64,000 bases of DNA from Syngnathus acus (Eukaryota; Chordata; Actinopteri; Syngnathiformes; Syngnathidae), in NCBI RefSeq assembly GCF_901709675.1, contig NC_051096.1, positions 894,001-958,000 of the forward strand. The letters are read 5' to 3'. The notes under the pieces are model-generated. The model was not told the DNA's origin, ran no database searches, and saw only the letters and a program-made list of their open reading frames with translations. This document shows, one piece after another, positions 54,897-64,000 of the stretch (position 1 is the first letter of the stretch; each line of letters opens with the position of its first letter). The position numbers were made by a program, and so were the translations under genes.

Positions 54897-55389
54897 ACTT
54901 GTCCTGTCCTAAACACTTAAACAAACATTGAGTAAATATGGGATAACTTGTATGCAACTACTTCAAACTGTATATAACACTTAACAAAGAAAAACAGTTC
55001 TGACCAACAACAATCTATGAACCAAACCTACAGTAAGATAAAAGGAATGAAGTTTCTTTGAACCAAATACAAACATTTCGCCTATGCAAATAAGCTCTGC
55101 TCATTGTTAGTGAAGGCCTCTTACAAAAACTCACAGATAACAAAAGGACAGGAAGGATACATAGGGCTGACAGGGATCAAAAAACATCCCTGTCACTAAA
55201 GAGGAAGAACCTAGATAAAAGGAAAGTCATAAAATGTAAAGACAAGGCCTCCAGGTCTGGCAGGACAAGGCTTCACTTAAATTATTCCAACAACTTGGTA
55301 AATTAACACACAATAATAATGAGTAACTTGTCCTAAACACTTAAACAAACATTGAGTAACGATTTCACCATTGGTTTCACCTCATTTAT
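54897..55389. other. Unassigned interval with a long direct repeat
   Basis: AACTTGTCCT-AAACACTTAAACAAACATTG is present at 54896-54935 and again at 55323-55362, about 430 bp apart. No ORF or terminal inverted repeats between them. Could be a small retroelement with short terminal repeats or a tandem duplication remnant. Confidence 0.4.
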
Positions 55390-55840
55390 AAATCCATACT
55401 CGGGATGTCACCTTCCTATCTCTCCTCCCTCCTGCACCGTCATCATTGTTCCCTCAATCTAAGGTCCAGTAATCTTATTAAATTCACCATACCCAAAGTA
55501 CGTACAGTTTTTGGTTGAAACTCCGTCCATTTCTCTGCAGCTTATGATTGGAATACTATGCAAAATACCCTTAAATTCACTGTCATCACATCATTTACAG
55601 TTTTTAAACAAAAATTGCAACAGTCTTGCAGCTGTTAGTTTTAAATATGTTGTTATATTGTATAGTTTTATTGTTCCTGGTTGTTGATTGTGTATTTATA
55701 TAACCGTTTTATGTATTTATTTATATTTTAGCACTCCATCCCCCACCCCCCTCAAAGTGCCATTGTTCTTTGGGTCAGGCCGCAGTTGTAAATAAGAACT
55801 TGTTCTTAATTGTTTGCCTGTGTAAATAAAGGTTAGAAGG
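55390..55840 (+). mobile_element. LINE 3' end (ORF2 C-terminus and 3' UTR)
   Basis: One frame codes for NLIKFTIPKVRTVFG, stop, NSVHFSAAYDWNTMQNTLKF and FKQKLQQSC, the C-terminal block of an L2-like ORF2 with stops. The 3' UTR ends AAATAAGAACTTGTTCTTAA..GTAAATAAAGGTTA, a common teleost LINE tail. Confidence 0.75.
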
Positions 55841-56374
55841 TTCTACTGGAAGTGTTGCAGCCATGAAATTCGAAGTTAATTATTATTTGGCAAAAAACAA
55901 TTGTTTATCAGTTTGAACATTAAATATTTTGTCTTTGTAGTGTATTCAATTGAATATGTTTTGAGAAGAATTTTCAAATCGGTGCGTGGAGGAAGGTAGA
56001 AATGGAGCATTTTTGAGCAGGAGGGGACCGAGGAGGGTGCCCGTGCGACGGGAGTGGCAGGTTCACGCGAGGAGGGGCCGGCGGAATGATAACGCGGTCC
56101 TGGCCAGCCCGCGAAGTCAACATTTGATGAGCAAGGCCCCCCCTCGTTCGTTCGGGCTGCCCGCCCCGGGGGCTACGCACTGAGGAATTCAGAGAGGCGG
56201 GGCCGGGTCCCCCGGGATAGGTCGAAGTCATGTGAGACTAACAAATGGTGGATGACCAAATGCTGTTGGGCAAATAATGCATGAACCACATTGAATGGGC
56301 ATTATTGAAACTGCAAATGAATAATGTTTAACAGTTTGCTAACAAGTGGGAGAGGGGCACGGGTAAATCGCGGG
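55841..56374. other. Unassigned, with a GC-rich island
   Basis: 55980-56225 is distinctly GC-rich (GGAGGGGCCGGCGGAATGA, GGGGCCGGGTCCCCCGGGA) between AT-rich flanks. Open frames of 65 and 85 codons run on opposite strands; neither resembles a known protein. Confidence 0.4.
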
Positions 56375-56915
56375 TTTTGTCACGATACGATATCATATCG
56401 ATACAAAGAACCACGATACGATATTTGCCGATATCTTAAAGCCTGCTGTGATTCATTCACGATACATCACGATATAGTGCTCTACGATCGATATAGAACA
56501 ATATCCTGATTTATAACAATTCATACGCAAAATCAACAAGGTACTGCAAACTCTTTATTTAGGAAATTACAAGAGTATTGTAGTATACAAAGTGCTTATT
56601 TTAACACTGAACTTTATCAAATTCCTATAATTTCCTCGTCTTCTTGGACACTAGCCATAGCACCAGCCCAGGAGCCGCGTAGTTGTCGGCTCCCCTTTCA
56701 CGTGCCTGCTCTGCTCACAACACAACACGCCGCGCACTGCTCCCGGAAAGAGGAAGCAAGCAACAATGAACTGGATTTCAAAATAAAGTCGCGTCTAATG
56801 TCCGAGGTCAAAAACGGGCGATATAGATCGATGTTTACGTTTAGCATCGATGCCAACAAATCGTAGAGCATTATATCGATTAATCGATGTGTATCGATGA
56901 ATCGTTACACCCCTA
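56375..56915. mobile_element. MITE with CGATACGATATCATATCG ends (hAT-like), left-truncated
   Basis: The left side has TCACGATACGATATCATATC and the right side ends ATCGATGAATCGTTACACCC-CTA, the well-known GGGGTGTAACGATTCATCG terminus in reverse. The interior is rich in ATCGAT words. No clear duplication because the left terminus is lost. Confidence 0.65.
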
Positions 56916-56929
56916 TATAATGATGTCAA

Positions 56930-57016
56930 AATGGGTTGTGGCTCCGGGTGCTTTCTTTTCATTGGGGGGCGGTCCCAAATAGCTCTTTGAGTAAAAAAGG
57001 TTGCCGACCCCTGCTC
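56930..57016. mobile_element. hAT right terminus only
   Basis: Ends AAAAAAGGTTGCCGACCCCT-G; left end not found. Same family as 51440-51536. Confidence 0.5.
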
Positions 57017-57109
57017 CAGAGGAAAGACGACATCCTCGGAGACAAGAAAAGACATTGAGAAGCGGAGGACCTCACAATGCCGAAAATTGACTCATTTAAA
57101 AAATGGACT

Positions 57110-57263
57110 CATTCGAGAGTGATGGATGGGTTGGCTCTGAGGATCCCCTGAACGTCTTGGGATCCCCCGGAATGAGCTGGATGAAGTGGCTGGGGAGAGG
57201 AAAGTCTGGGAGTCCCTCCTAAAGCTGCTGCCCCCGCGACCCGACCCCGGATAAGCGGAAGAG
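57110..57263 (+). mobile_element. RTE/Rex3-like LINE 3' tail
   Basis: CTGAACGTCTTGGGATCCCC, GAGCTGGATGAAGTGGCTGG, GGGAGTCCCTCCTAAAGCTG and GCGACCCGACCCCGGATAAG are the conserved end of a very common fish LINE that terminates in GGAT repeats. Only about 150 bp remain. Confidence 0.75.
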
Positions 57264-57367
57264 GATGGATGGATGGATGGATGGATGGATGGATGGATGG
57301 ATGGATGGATGGATGGATGGATGGATGGATGGATGGATGGATGGATGGATGGATGGATGGATGGATG
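57264..57367. repeat. GGAT tetranucleotide array
   Basis: About 26 uninterrupted GGAT copies, which grew from the LINE tail just upstream. Open frames here (DGWM or IHPS repeats) are artefacts. Confidence 0.97.
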
Positions 57368-59352
57368 TTAACCCTTGCCCTTTTGGTTTTTATGATGAAT
57401 TTGTTGATGACATGGTTTTCAGGACATGATCCGCAGGCACCAGGATTCATTTTATGACTGTTTTTATTTTGATACTTGATGTCTGTGTAGTTTTTGTGTG
57501 TACAAATGTCCGCTGTCAGCAGGGCTATATGCTCACTGACAGGAGTGCGATGATTTCTGTTTGTGTTGCCGAGTGTGTGGTGGACAGTCAATTTTCAGGG
57601 ACTTGGGGTGACGGTCCCGGGGCCCGGATGGGAGCTAGAGGTTCCATGGGCCTGGCTACGATGAGTGTGGTGATGTGGGGGGACACTTTGCAGGTTCCTT
57701 TTGATACGTAATGACACATTGGGCGAATGTGTCAAAGGGGGGAGTGGTAAAATAGAAATGGGTGAGTAGATTTCAATTTTTAATTGTGAGATTCAATGTT
57801 TTTTTCCAAATTCACTTGTTTTTTAAGTTTTAACAGGACATGCCAGAATTCAACAAGCAGTGATGGAAGGAGCAGAAGAAGCATCTTGAAAGAAAGGGAG
57901 TTAATGGGAGACAACAACCTGGAATGGATGCGAAGCATGCTAACAATCTAGTGACAATAAGGTTTAAGGTTTTTCAATAATTAATAATAATAATTATTCT
58001 TATTATTATTAATGACAAAGCACGAAGGACAAATCATACAGCTATTAGGGAATGGACAGTGGCACAATAAACAACGAAAGTTTGGAAGGTCATTGAATGT
58101 CGGAGGAAGACGGGGCCAGAAACAAGGAATAGGGAAAATGTCTGAGCGTGTGACTGCATTAAAGCTGCTATTACAGGGCAAATGTTTAATTATACATTTT
58201 AGGACGATGAGTTTGCATAACGAATATTGAAAGGACTTGAGTAGTTGTACCATTTTGGAAAGATTATATGAGCGTTGTTTCAGAATGATGACTGATTTGA
58301 ACAGTGAGATGGCTCGAACATAAGACACGGATACATAAATGTACAGATCAAGGGAACAACAGTGTTGTGAGTGGTACCAGTTTGAGAATGTTACGCATCT
58401 TTGAACTGATGATGGAATTTGGAGGTGGAAAATAGTATTTGGACGGGGAAGGAGCGATTGAAGTGACATGATTGACGGGACTTCAGAGGGATGACAGTGT
58501 GATTGAGACAGTGACATCTGCGGCAGGAAAGGGTACCATGAACAGGTAGAATTTACATTGTAACTGGGGGGATCTAGCAACGCTGTCAGCACGACGAGAA
58601 ATGAGGGGAATGATTTATAAGTCCTGGGGTGTTAGGTTTGTTTGTGTGTTTGTTTGTGTGTTTGTTTGTTTGCTTGTTTGTTTCAGGGACCGCGTGGGCC
58701 TCTGGAAAAGAGGGGTAGGTGTCGGGAGCCCTCAGGGGTTCCGATGAGCATTTCGACGAGACGATTGACAGCTTTTTCCTCGTTGCCCCATCATCGCCAA
58801 AGAATTATTTGAGGGGGCCGGTAACACTGGAGCTATTGGGTTGTGTTGCCTCGCCAGCGGTGGCCGACGGGGCCGGGAGGACGTCCGGCCCGCGCTGCTG
58901 CCTTTGCCATTATGATTCCACATTTTTGCACTGTTAACGTCGTTTGATACAGACAGTGGCTATTGCTTGTTGTAGGTCGCCTGGCTGCTGACCAGGGCCT
59001 TGCACGGGATTCAACGGCTGTAACGGGTGACAGAAGGACATTGAATGGACAGCTGGCAGCGTCGTCCCGTGCTACTCACCACTGACGGCTCAGTGGACTG
59101 CATTTCACATCAGCACGCGCTTGTACATGCGAGGGGGCAACACAGCGGGGGCTCTAATTTTCTTGCATGCTTTGATGATTCGTTTTTATATACCTCACTA
59201 TGTTACCTCGTTGTTTTGCTGTGTTTATTTACTTCGTTATGTTACCTCATTTCTTTACCTTGTGGCGTGTTTACGATACGACAATGCTGGTTTGTATTTG
59301 GGGGGCATGGTTCTGTTCATTGCTGTCTTTGGGGCTCATGCTACGCTTTGTG
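57368..59352. other. Unassigned 2 kb, perhaps retroviral 3' internal sequence
   Basis: Contains an 85-codon plus-strand frame (57454-57711) starting [16 protein letters not shown], which looks like a hydrophobic leader, and a purine tract AAAGGGGGGAGTGG (about 57735-57748), but nothing I can match. TTTG/TGTG repeats lie at 58630-58682. A 203-codon minus-strand frame (58592-57981) has low-complexity composition and no recognised motif. Best guess is decayed LTR-element sequence; low confidence. Confidence 0.3.
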
Positions 59353-60330
59353 GCAGAGATGGGGACTCGAGTCACTGTGACTTGGACTCGAGTCGACTCG
59401 AGTCGCTGTTTTGATGACTTGTGACTTGACTTGACAAAAATAAAAAAACTTGAGACTCAACTTGGACTTGGAAGTTAAAGACTCGGGACTTGACTTGGGA
59501 CACGACTTGAATGACTTCAGTGTTATTTAGTTTATGTTTTCAGTTTGAATATAAAATTAATAATACATTTAAAAAAGTAATATCGATAACACGGTAGGAG
59601 CGCAGGCTGAGAATGGCGCTGTCATGATTGGACCTGTCAATCAATCAGTCGTGCCCTCTCTACCTACCTAACGTGTTTATTGGAGAATCACGCCCCTTTA
59701 TATCAGACATGCACAAACATGTCAGCGGGAGCGGTACCGCGAGTCATCACCTTCGGCTATCGTAATTACCTTTATGACGGCAAAAGACGGACAGTACAGT
59801 GCAAGATATGCAACAGAAACATTTCAGACAGCCAGACGACAACTTCAAACTGTGTCCGTTTGAAGTTTATAGAGCTCTGGTGTCTCCAGATGTTACAGAT
59901 GAAACATAAAATGTTTCTAATGCTCTTTAATGTGTTTCTTCTTTCAGATTCTTTTCAGATTATTTTTTCATATTTGCAACTCAAATGTGTCAGACACTGT
60001 TGGCAGACGTTCATTTGTTTAGATTGAGCTGTCAATCATTGTATGAGGTAATTTCTTTTTTGTTTGATTCCATGGTGTATTTTAGTGAATATCAGTAATT
60101 ACCGTGCAAATCCAAATTATTGTCATATTTTTTAAACAGGTTAGACACATTGGACAATGATGGTTACTTAAAGTTACTTATATCTTGTCTTTTCACGTTA
60201 CTAAGATCAGATTCTGCGGGTAAAATTGCAATAATAAGGTGACTTGACTTGGACTTGACCTATTTAAGGACTTGACTTGACTTGACTTGCCCAAGAAAAA
60301 AATGACTTGGGAGTTACTTGAGACTTGAAA
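59353..60330 (+). mobile_element. hAT element (GACTCGAGTC family), right end lost
   Basis: Starts CAGAGATGGGGACTCGAGTC and is rich in ACTTGACTTG words at both sides (59395-59520, 60238-60325), typical of this hAT family. The expected CCCATCTCTG right terminus is missing. It carries a transposase N-terminal remnant. Confidence 0.75.
59680..60027 (+). pseudogene. hAT transposase N-terminal remnant
   Basis: The frame contains MSAGAVPRVITFGYRNYLYD and TVQCKICNRNISDSQTTTSN, a BED-like half-finger (CxxC) followed by divergence. Downstream residues after about 60 codons have no similarity to a transposase, so the core was deleted. No functional product expected. Confidence 0.6.
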
Positions 60331-60799
60331 GTTAGGGGGGTCTCTGGGGCTGTAGAATGGGCCTCCCTCTTTTTCCTCGTCATTAGATTGGCGAGGTTTT
60401 TTCGTCGGCGGTCCGGCAACTTTTTGGGGCTTCTTGCGGGCCACAGCAAAGTTATCTCTCCAAATTGATGGCGTTGTTGAAGTAGTACCGAAGGGTGGCG
60501 GGGGGGTGGACGTAGTCAATTGGTTAAGAGGGTTGGGGGAATTCAATCTTGGTCATGTGTGGTTCCTGAGAGGCCTCAGATTGCTGTCAGGGATAAATTC
60601 GATATTAAATTAGGTGGCGGTTTCCTAGTTAAAGTAACCTTAAGTAGCATGCCTTGAGCGTGACTTAGGATGAGACAAATAGGTCCAAATTGTAGACAAA
60701 CACCATAAAATGGTTGGGGGAAGATTTTCGGTTGTTTACCGATGTCATTTCTTGTCGAACCGTTGTCGAGACACTTAGTGTGTCTCGAAGGGGGTTATA
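60331..60799. other. Unassigned sequence upstream of the LTR
   Basis: G-rich stretches and a 117-codon minus-strand proline/lysine-rich frame (60546-60193) with no recognised domain. CGAAGGGGGTTAT at 60787-60799 directly before the LTR may be a polypurine tract. Confidence 0.35.
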
Positions 60800-61231
60800 T
60801 GTAATGTATTTTAATTTAGGTCTCATGCAATGTATATTTAACTTCTAAGCTTAAGTGTGACCAGGTCACGCGCGCATGGGATTTTATGGGGCCTGGGCCA
60901 GGAAGGCAGACTTCCTGGCCCCAGGTTACAGCAATCAGCCATTTGCATAGAATCAACAAGGCAGGATGGGGGGTCAGAGGACATCCAGCAGCCCTTGTGT
61001 GCGTGCGCCCGAGTGAGGTGGGGGCGCGAGATATAAGAATCAAGGCGAGAGAAGACAAGGGGGCTCGACATTTTGCTGGGGCGAAAGACACTTCACTCTG
61101 ACATCGGTTGAATAAAATCTTTCCCCAATCAGCCGTGTGTCACTGAAGACTTCCTTCCCTGAGCCAGCCACCTAGCCACCGTTTGCTCTCAGAGACCAGC
61201 TGACCACCGAAGAGAATTCACCACACAGTTT
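60800..61231 (+). mobile_element. Retroelement LTR, plus strand
   Basis: Starts TGTAATGTATTTTAATTTAG and ends GAATTCACCACACA, with TATAAGAATC (about 61032) as a TATA box and AATAAAATCTTTCCCC (about 61110) as polyadenylation signal, then CAATCAGCCGTGTGTCACTG shared with the solo LTRs at 15565 and 34058. The U3 differs from those, so it is a related subfamily. No target duplication seen. Confidence 0.7.
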
Positions 61232-61378
61232 ACGCCAGGAGACGCAACATGTTCACTGACTGATCCGTTGTTGCACGGGAAGGCAGTTCACTCATTGACT
61301 CGTTCGCGAACGAGAAAGTCGGGACTCATTCCCTCACTGATCCGTTCTCGCGATGAACCTGAAATGCAAATCACTCAC

Positions 61379-62440
61379 TGATGGGTGTCTTCACGGACAT
61401 CTTTAACATTTCCCTGCAGCAGGCCATCGTCCCATCATGTTTCAAGGCTGCCACCATCGTACCTGTGCCGAAGAAACCTGCTCCGTCCTGCTTCAATGAC
61501 TGCCGCCCCGTGGCACTGACGCCCATCATCATGAAGTGCTTTGAGCGGCTTGTCATGGAGCACATCAGATCCATTCTCCCCCCCACCATGGACCCCTTCC
61601 AGTTTGCGTACCGAGCCAAACGGTCCTCTGAGGATGCCATCTGCTCTGCCCTCCACTCAGCCCTCACCCACCTGGAGAGAAGGGACTCGTATGTGAGATT
61701 GCTGTTTGTGGACTTCAGTTCTGCATTCAACACCATTGTACCACAGCGACTCATCTGCAAACTCGACAAGCTGGGCCTCAGTACCTACCTCTGCAACTGG
61801 CTACTGGACTTCCTCTGTCAGAGGCCTCAGGTGGTACGTGTTGGCGACAAAATCTCCACCAGCATCACGCTGAGCATGGGGGCCCCCCAAGGCTGCGTGC
61901 TCAGTCCGCTGCTCTTCACCCTGCTGACGCATGACTGCACTGCGACTTACAGTAGCAACCGCGTGCTGAAATATGCCGACGACACGACTCTGGTGGATCT
62001 CATCACCGGGGGCGACGAGACTCAATACAGGTCGGAGGTCGACCTTCTGGCCACGTGGTGCAGGGACAACAACCTCCTGCTGAACGTCAACAAGACCAAG
62101 GAGATTGTTGTTGACTTCCGGAAGGGTCACACCCAACACCTCCCACTGACCATCGACGATGCTGTGGTGGAGAGAGTGAGCAGCACCAGATTCCTGGGGG
62201 TGCACATCAGTGAGGACCTCTCCTGGTCCACCAACACCGCATCACTGGCGAAGAAAGCTCAGCGCCGCCTGTACTTCCTGCGGAAACTCAGGCGAGCAAG
62301 TGCTCCTCCGGCCGTCATGACTACATTCTACCGTGTATATTGTGTACGATGTCTTGTGGGAACGTAATTTCGATTTCTTTGTGTGTCTTGTCATGTGAAG
62401 AAATTGACAATAAAACAGACTTTGACTTTGACTTGATTCG
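61379..62440 (+). mobile_element. L2-type LINE, 5'-truncated with internal deletion
   Basis: A reverse transcriptase frame, then an abrupt jump to the 3' UTR, which ends GACAATAAAACAGACTTTGA with a CTTTGA tail. The jump after the codons for MTTFYR removes the C-terminal domain. Confidence 0.88.
61381..62367 (+). pseudogene. LINE reverse transcriptase, both ends missing
   Basis: 328 open codons with all palm motifs: [81 protein letters not shown] (catalytic YADD intact) and [15 protein letters not shown]. The endonuclease and the N-terminal part are lost by 5' truncation, the C-terminus by internal deletion. The best-preserved LINE core in the window, but not autonomous. Confidence 0.92.
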
Positions 62441-62889
62441 TTCACTCACAGATTAGTTCGTTGGTGAACGGGAAATGCAATTCACGACTCGTTCGTGAAC
62501 GGGAAGTTACGTCACTGACTCGTAAAGTCCCTCCTCCATCTAACGCTCGCTGGCGCTGCTGATTGGCTGATTTTCTTCTTCGTTTTGTTTTACGGCGAGG
62601 TATCACCAGCTTCAGAATAGAATAGATCAGCGGTGGCCAACCCGCGGCTCGCGAGCCGCATGCGGCTCTTTGGCTGGTTTCATGCGGCTCTTTTACGTTC
62701 ATATCAACATTTGTGTTTATTTTTCGTGCGTATTTGCTTCGCTTGAGTTCAATATGGTATTTTGGTCAAACGCGCATGCGCGTGAGGTGAAATCCCGCAA
62801 AGGAGGAGGGACAAACAGAGCGATTGGTTTTGCTGGCTTTTTAATGAATGGCGACTGTGACTACGGGGGCCCATTAGGTCCAGAAAAGC

Positions 62890-63290
62890 TTAAAGTTGTT
62901 TTTTGTTTCAGCCATTCTGCCTGATATGTCGGACATCATTGGCGCATTTAAAAGCTTCGAATGGTCAGCGCCACTTCAGCTCACTTCATGCCAATATCGA
63001 TAAGGACTTTGCAAAAGGGACTGAATTTCGCAAGCACAAGTTTGGAGACTTTGAAAAGTCTGGCAAAAAAATAGGTACAGTTTTTCAAAAAAATTACGAA
63101 GCACTCAGAGACTGTCACACTTGCATTGTTTCAACTGGCTTGGAACATTGCACGGGCTAAAAAGCCATACAATGAAGTGGAGTTCGTTAAAATATGCCTC
63201 AGTGACGTTATTGAAATCTTGTCTCCTGAAAACGACAAACTAAAACGAATGGTCTGTCCCGCCACACATAGTAAGTGAAAAAACTTATGT
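62890..63290 (+). pseudogene. hAT transposase N-terminal remnant (GTF2IRD2-like)
   Basis: A frame from about 62890 codes for CLICRTSLAHLKASNGQRHF, SSLHANIDKDFAKGTEFRKH: a BED finger (CxxC..HxxxxH). Further on, in another frame, KKPYNEVEFVKICLSDVIEI and SPENDKLKRMV follow, so one frameshift lies at about 63090. The frame ends soon after and the catalytic core is absent. Confidence 0.8.
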
Positions 63291-63463
63291 TTTTGTTTGT
63301 GGAATTTGTTGAACTGAGAGTTTGTCTGTGTGAGACAATGCACACAATGTTCATTGTTGAAAATGTGGTCTTTGGTCTGTGGTTTTAGTACTGTAGGAGT
63401 CAATTTGTCATTATCATGTTGGTGCGTGACATAATAATGTCACACAATAAATTTGGCTGAGCA

Positions 63464-63476
63464 GAGGGGTGTGTGT

Positions 63477-63528
<52 letters not shown>

Positions 63529-63551
63529 GTGTGTGTGTGGGGGGGGGGGGG
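63464..63551. repeat. GT microsatellite with G-run
   Basis: About 35 GT units (with one A and one C change) followed by a run of G. Inside the hAT element. Confidence 0.97.
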
Positions 63552-63868
63552 TGTTCATGTGTGCTCATGTGTATGATGTGGCTCTTTGCGATGACACAGT
63601 AAAAAATGTGGCTCTTGGTCTCTGACTGGTTGGCCACCCCTGGAATAGATCTTTATTGTCATTGTCACACATGTACAATGAAATTTAAAAAAGTGCCAAT
63701 GGGCATTACTGACATCTACTGGTTGAAGTTATATATGAAAGGAAAAAAGAACGAATCACTTTAGGAAGAGATTCGTTCACTCTCCTTCACTGAAAAGATT
63801 CGTTCTTTTTGAACGAATCGTTCACTCACGAGCCAACACTAGTTAGCATTTACTATGCTAACCTTCAA

Positions 63869-63952
63869 TCAAGCGGCCATCTCACTGGGTTCTGTCACCA
63901 GTTTGGATCCGTCCCAGACGGTCTTGAACTGCTCGGGAAGCGGCAGCTCTTT
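63869..63952 (-). CDS. Probable terminal coding exon of an unidentified gene
   Basis: On the minus strand a polypyrimidine tract and acceptor (TTTTGCTTTTTCAG, 63966-63953) precede 27 codons, KELPLPEQFKTVWDGSKL through VTEPSEMAA, and a TGA (63871-63869). Codon composition is typical of conserved vertebrate coding sequence, unlike its transposon neighbours. I do not recognise the protein. It lies on the same strand as CHRAC1 and upstream of it. The 3' UTR would run into the GAACGAATC-type MITE immediately to the left. Confidence 0.55.
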   Translation of the reverse strand, partial: KELPLPEQFKTVWDGSKLVTEPSEMAA

Positions 63953-64000
63953 CTGAAAAAGCAAAAGGATGGAAGCAAACGGCTGAGCCACTTGCCCTCT

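Larger units (their letters stand above)
62628..63642 (+). mobile_element. hAT element (CGGTGGCCAACC family)
   Basis: CAGCGGTGGCCAACCCGCGG and CTGGTTGGCCACCCCTG bound 1,015 bp, flanked by GAATAGAT (62620-62627, 63643-63650). Repeated TGCGGCTC / TGTGGCTC words mark both subterminal regions. The target was a LINE 3' tail (ATAGATCTTTATTGTCATTG continues at 63645). Confidence 0.93.
61232..63843. mobile_element. GAACGAATC-type MITE, split by a LINE and a hAT
   Basis: Repeated GTTCACTCACTGA / GAACGAATC words occupy 61255-61378, 62440-62530 and 63740-63840; the right end reads GAACGAATCGTTCACTCACG-AGCCAACACTAG. These pieces look like one decayed repeat (or a cluster) interrupted by the LINE at 61379-62440 and the hAT at 62628-63642. 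Left boundary uncertain. Confidence 0.5.

Noticed and set aside
57264-57591. Frames with DGWM or IHPS repeats (up to 160 codons)
   Set aside because: They are produced by the GGAT tetranucleotide array.
57981-58592. 203-codon minus-strand frame
   Set aside because: No motif or domain recognised, low-complexity composition; kept only as part of an unassigned region.

Overview
The window is a stretch of vertebrate, almost certainly teleost, genome. The evidence is split vertebrate-type genes with GT..AG introns, fish-type LINEs (L2, Rex1-like, RTE/Rex3-like tails), tRNA-derived SINEs, Tc1 and hAT transposons, and a C2H2 zinc-finger gene with the N-terminal exon typical of the large teleost family. 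A syngnathid (pipefish or seahorse) is possible because of the CACTTCCGG-rich dispersed repeats, but this is only an impression.

Host genes are sparse. (1) At the left edge, on the minus strand, are coding exons 1 and 2 of CHRAC1 (750-598 and 132-6), the histone-fold subunit of the CHRAC/ACF chromatin remodelling complex. (2) In the middle, on the plus strand, is a nine-finger C2H2 gene: exon 1 at 35448-35568, then a roughly 4.6 kb intron filled with repeats, then a large last exon starting at 40159. An L2-type LINE sits inside that exon's coding sequence (about 40326-41051), and the reading frame resumes exactly where it stopped, in the finger part (41052-42086). (3) At the right edge, on the minus strand, is a likely terminal exon (63952-63869) of a gene I cannot name.

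Nearly everything else is transposon-derived and strongly nested. Layout: 0.9-10 kb, a hairpin-ended repeat broken by a hAT element (itself carrying a solo LTR that carries a hAT MITE), a Tc1 element with a broken transposase, and a minus-strand L2 LINE that holds a solo LTR and three hAT-type insertions. 10-14.5 kb, two decayed hAT transposase genes, microsatellites and a SINE. 14.5-21.9 kb, a retroviral leader and LTR with a tRNA-Pro-type primer site, then a damaged copy of a non-coding LTR element. 21.9-33.9 kb, a hAT MITE split by a Tigger-like MITE split by a complete, young LTR element (22490-33211, TSD ACGC) that holds further hAT copies. 34-43 kb, the zinc-finger gene and its intronic repeats. 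43.6-51.4 kb, a 7.8 kb inverted-repeat (foldback-like) element whose two arms carry arrays of ETS-type CCGGAAGTG sites and YY1-type sites in mirror orientation; its centre holds several tandem arrays, a hAT element with an intact 136-codon dimerisation-only ORF, a SINE and a LINE relic. 51.4-57.4 kb, SINEs, two TIR elements built on internal tandem repeats (the second holds five 251-bp units) and LINE tails. 57.4-63.9 kb, unassigned retrovirus-like sequence, an LTR, a LINE and several hAT elements.

I saw no bacterial-type operons, CRISPR arrays, rRNA genes or free-standing tRNA genes; the only tRNA-like sequences are SINE heads. Product names rest on motif and residue recognition by eye. Repeat boundaries supported by target-site duplications are firm; the others are approximate.
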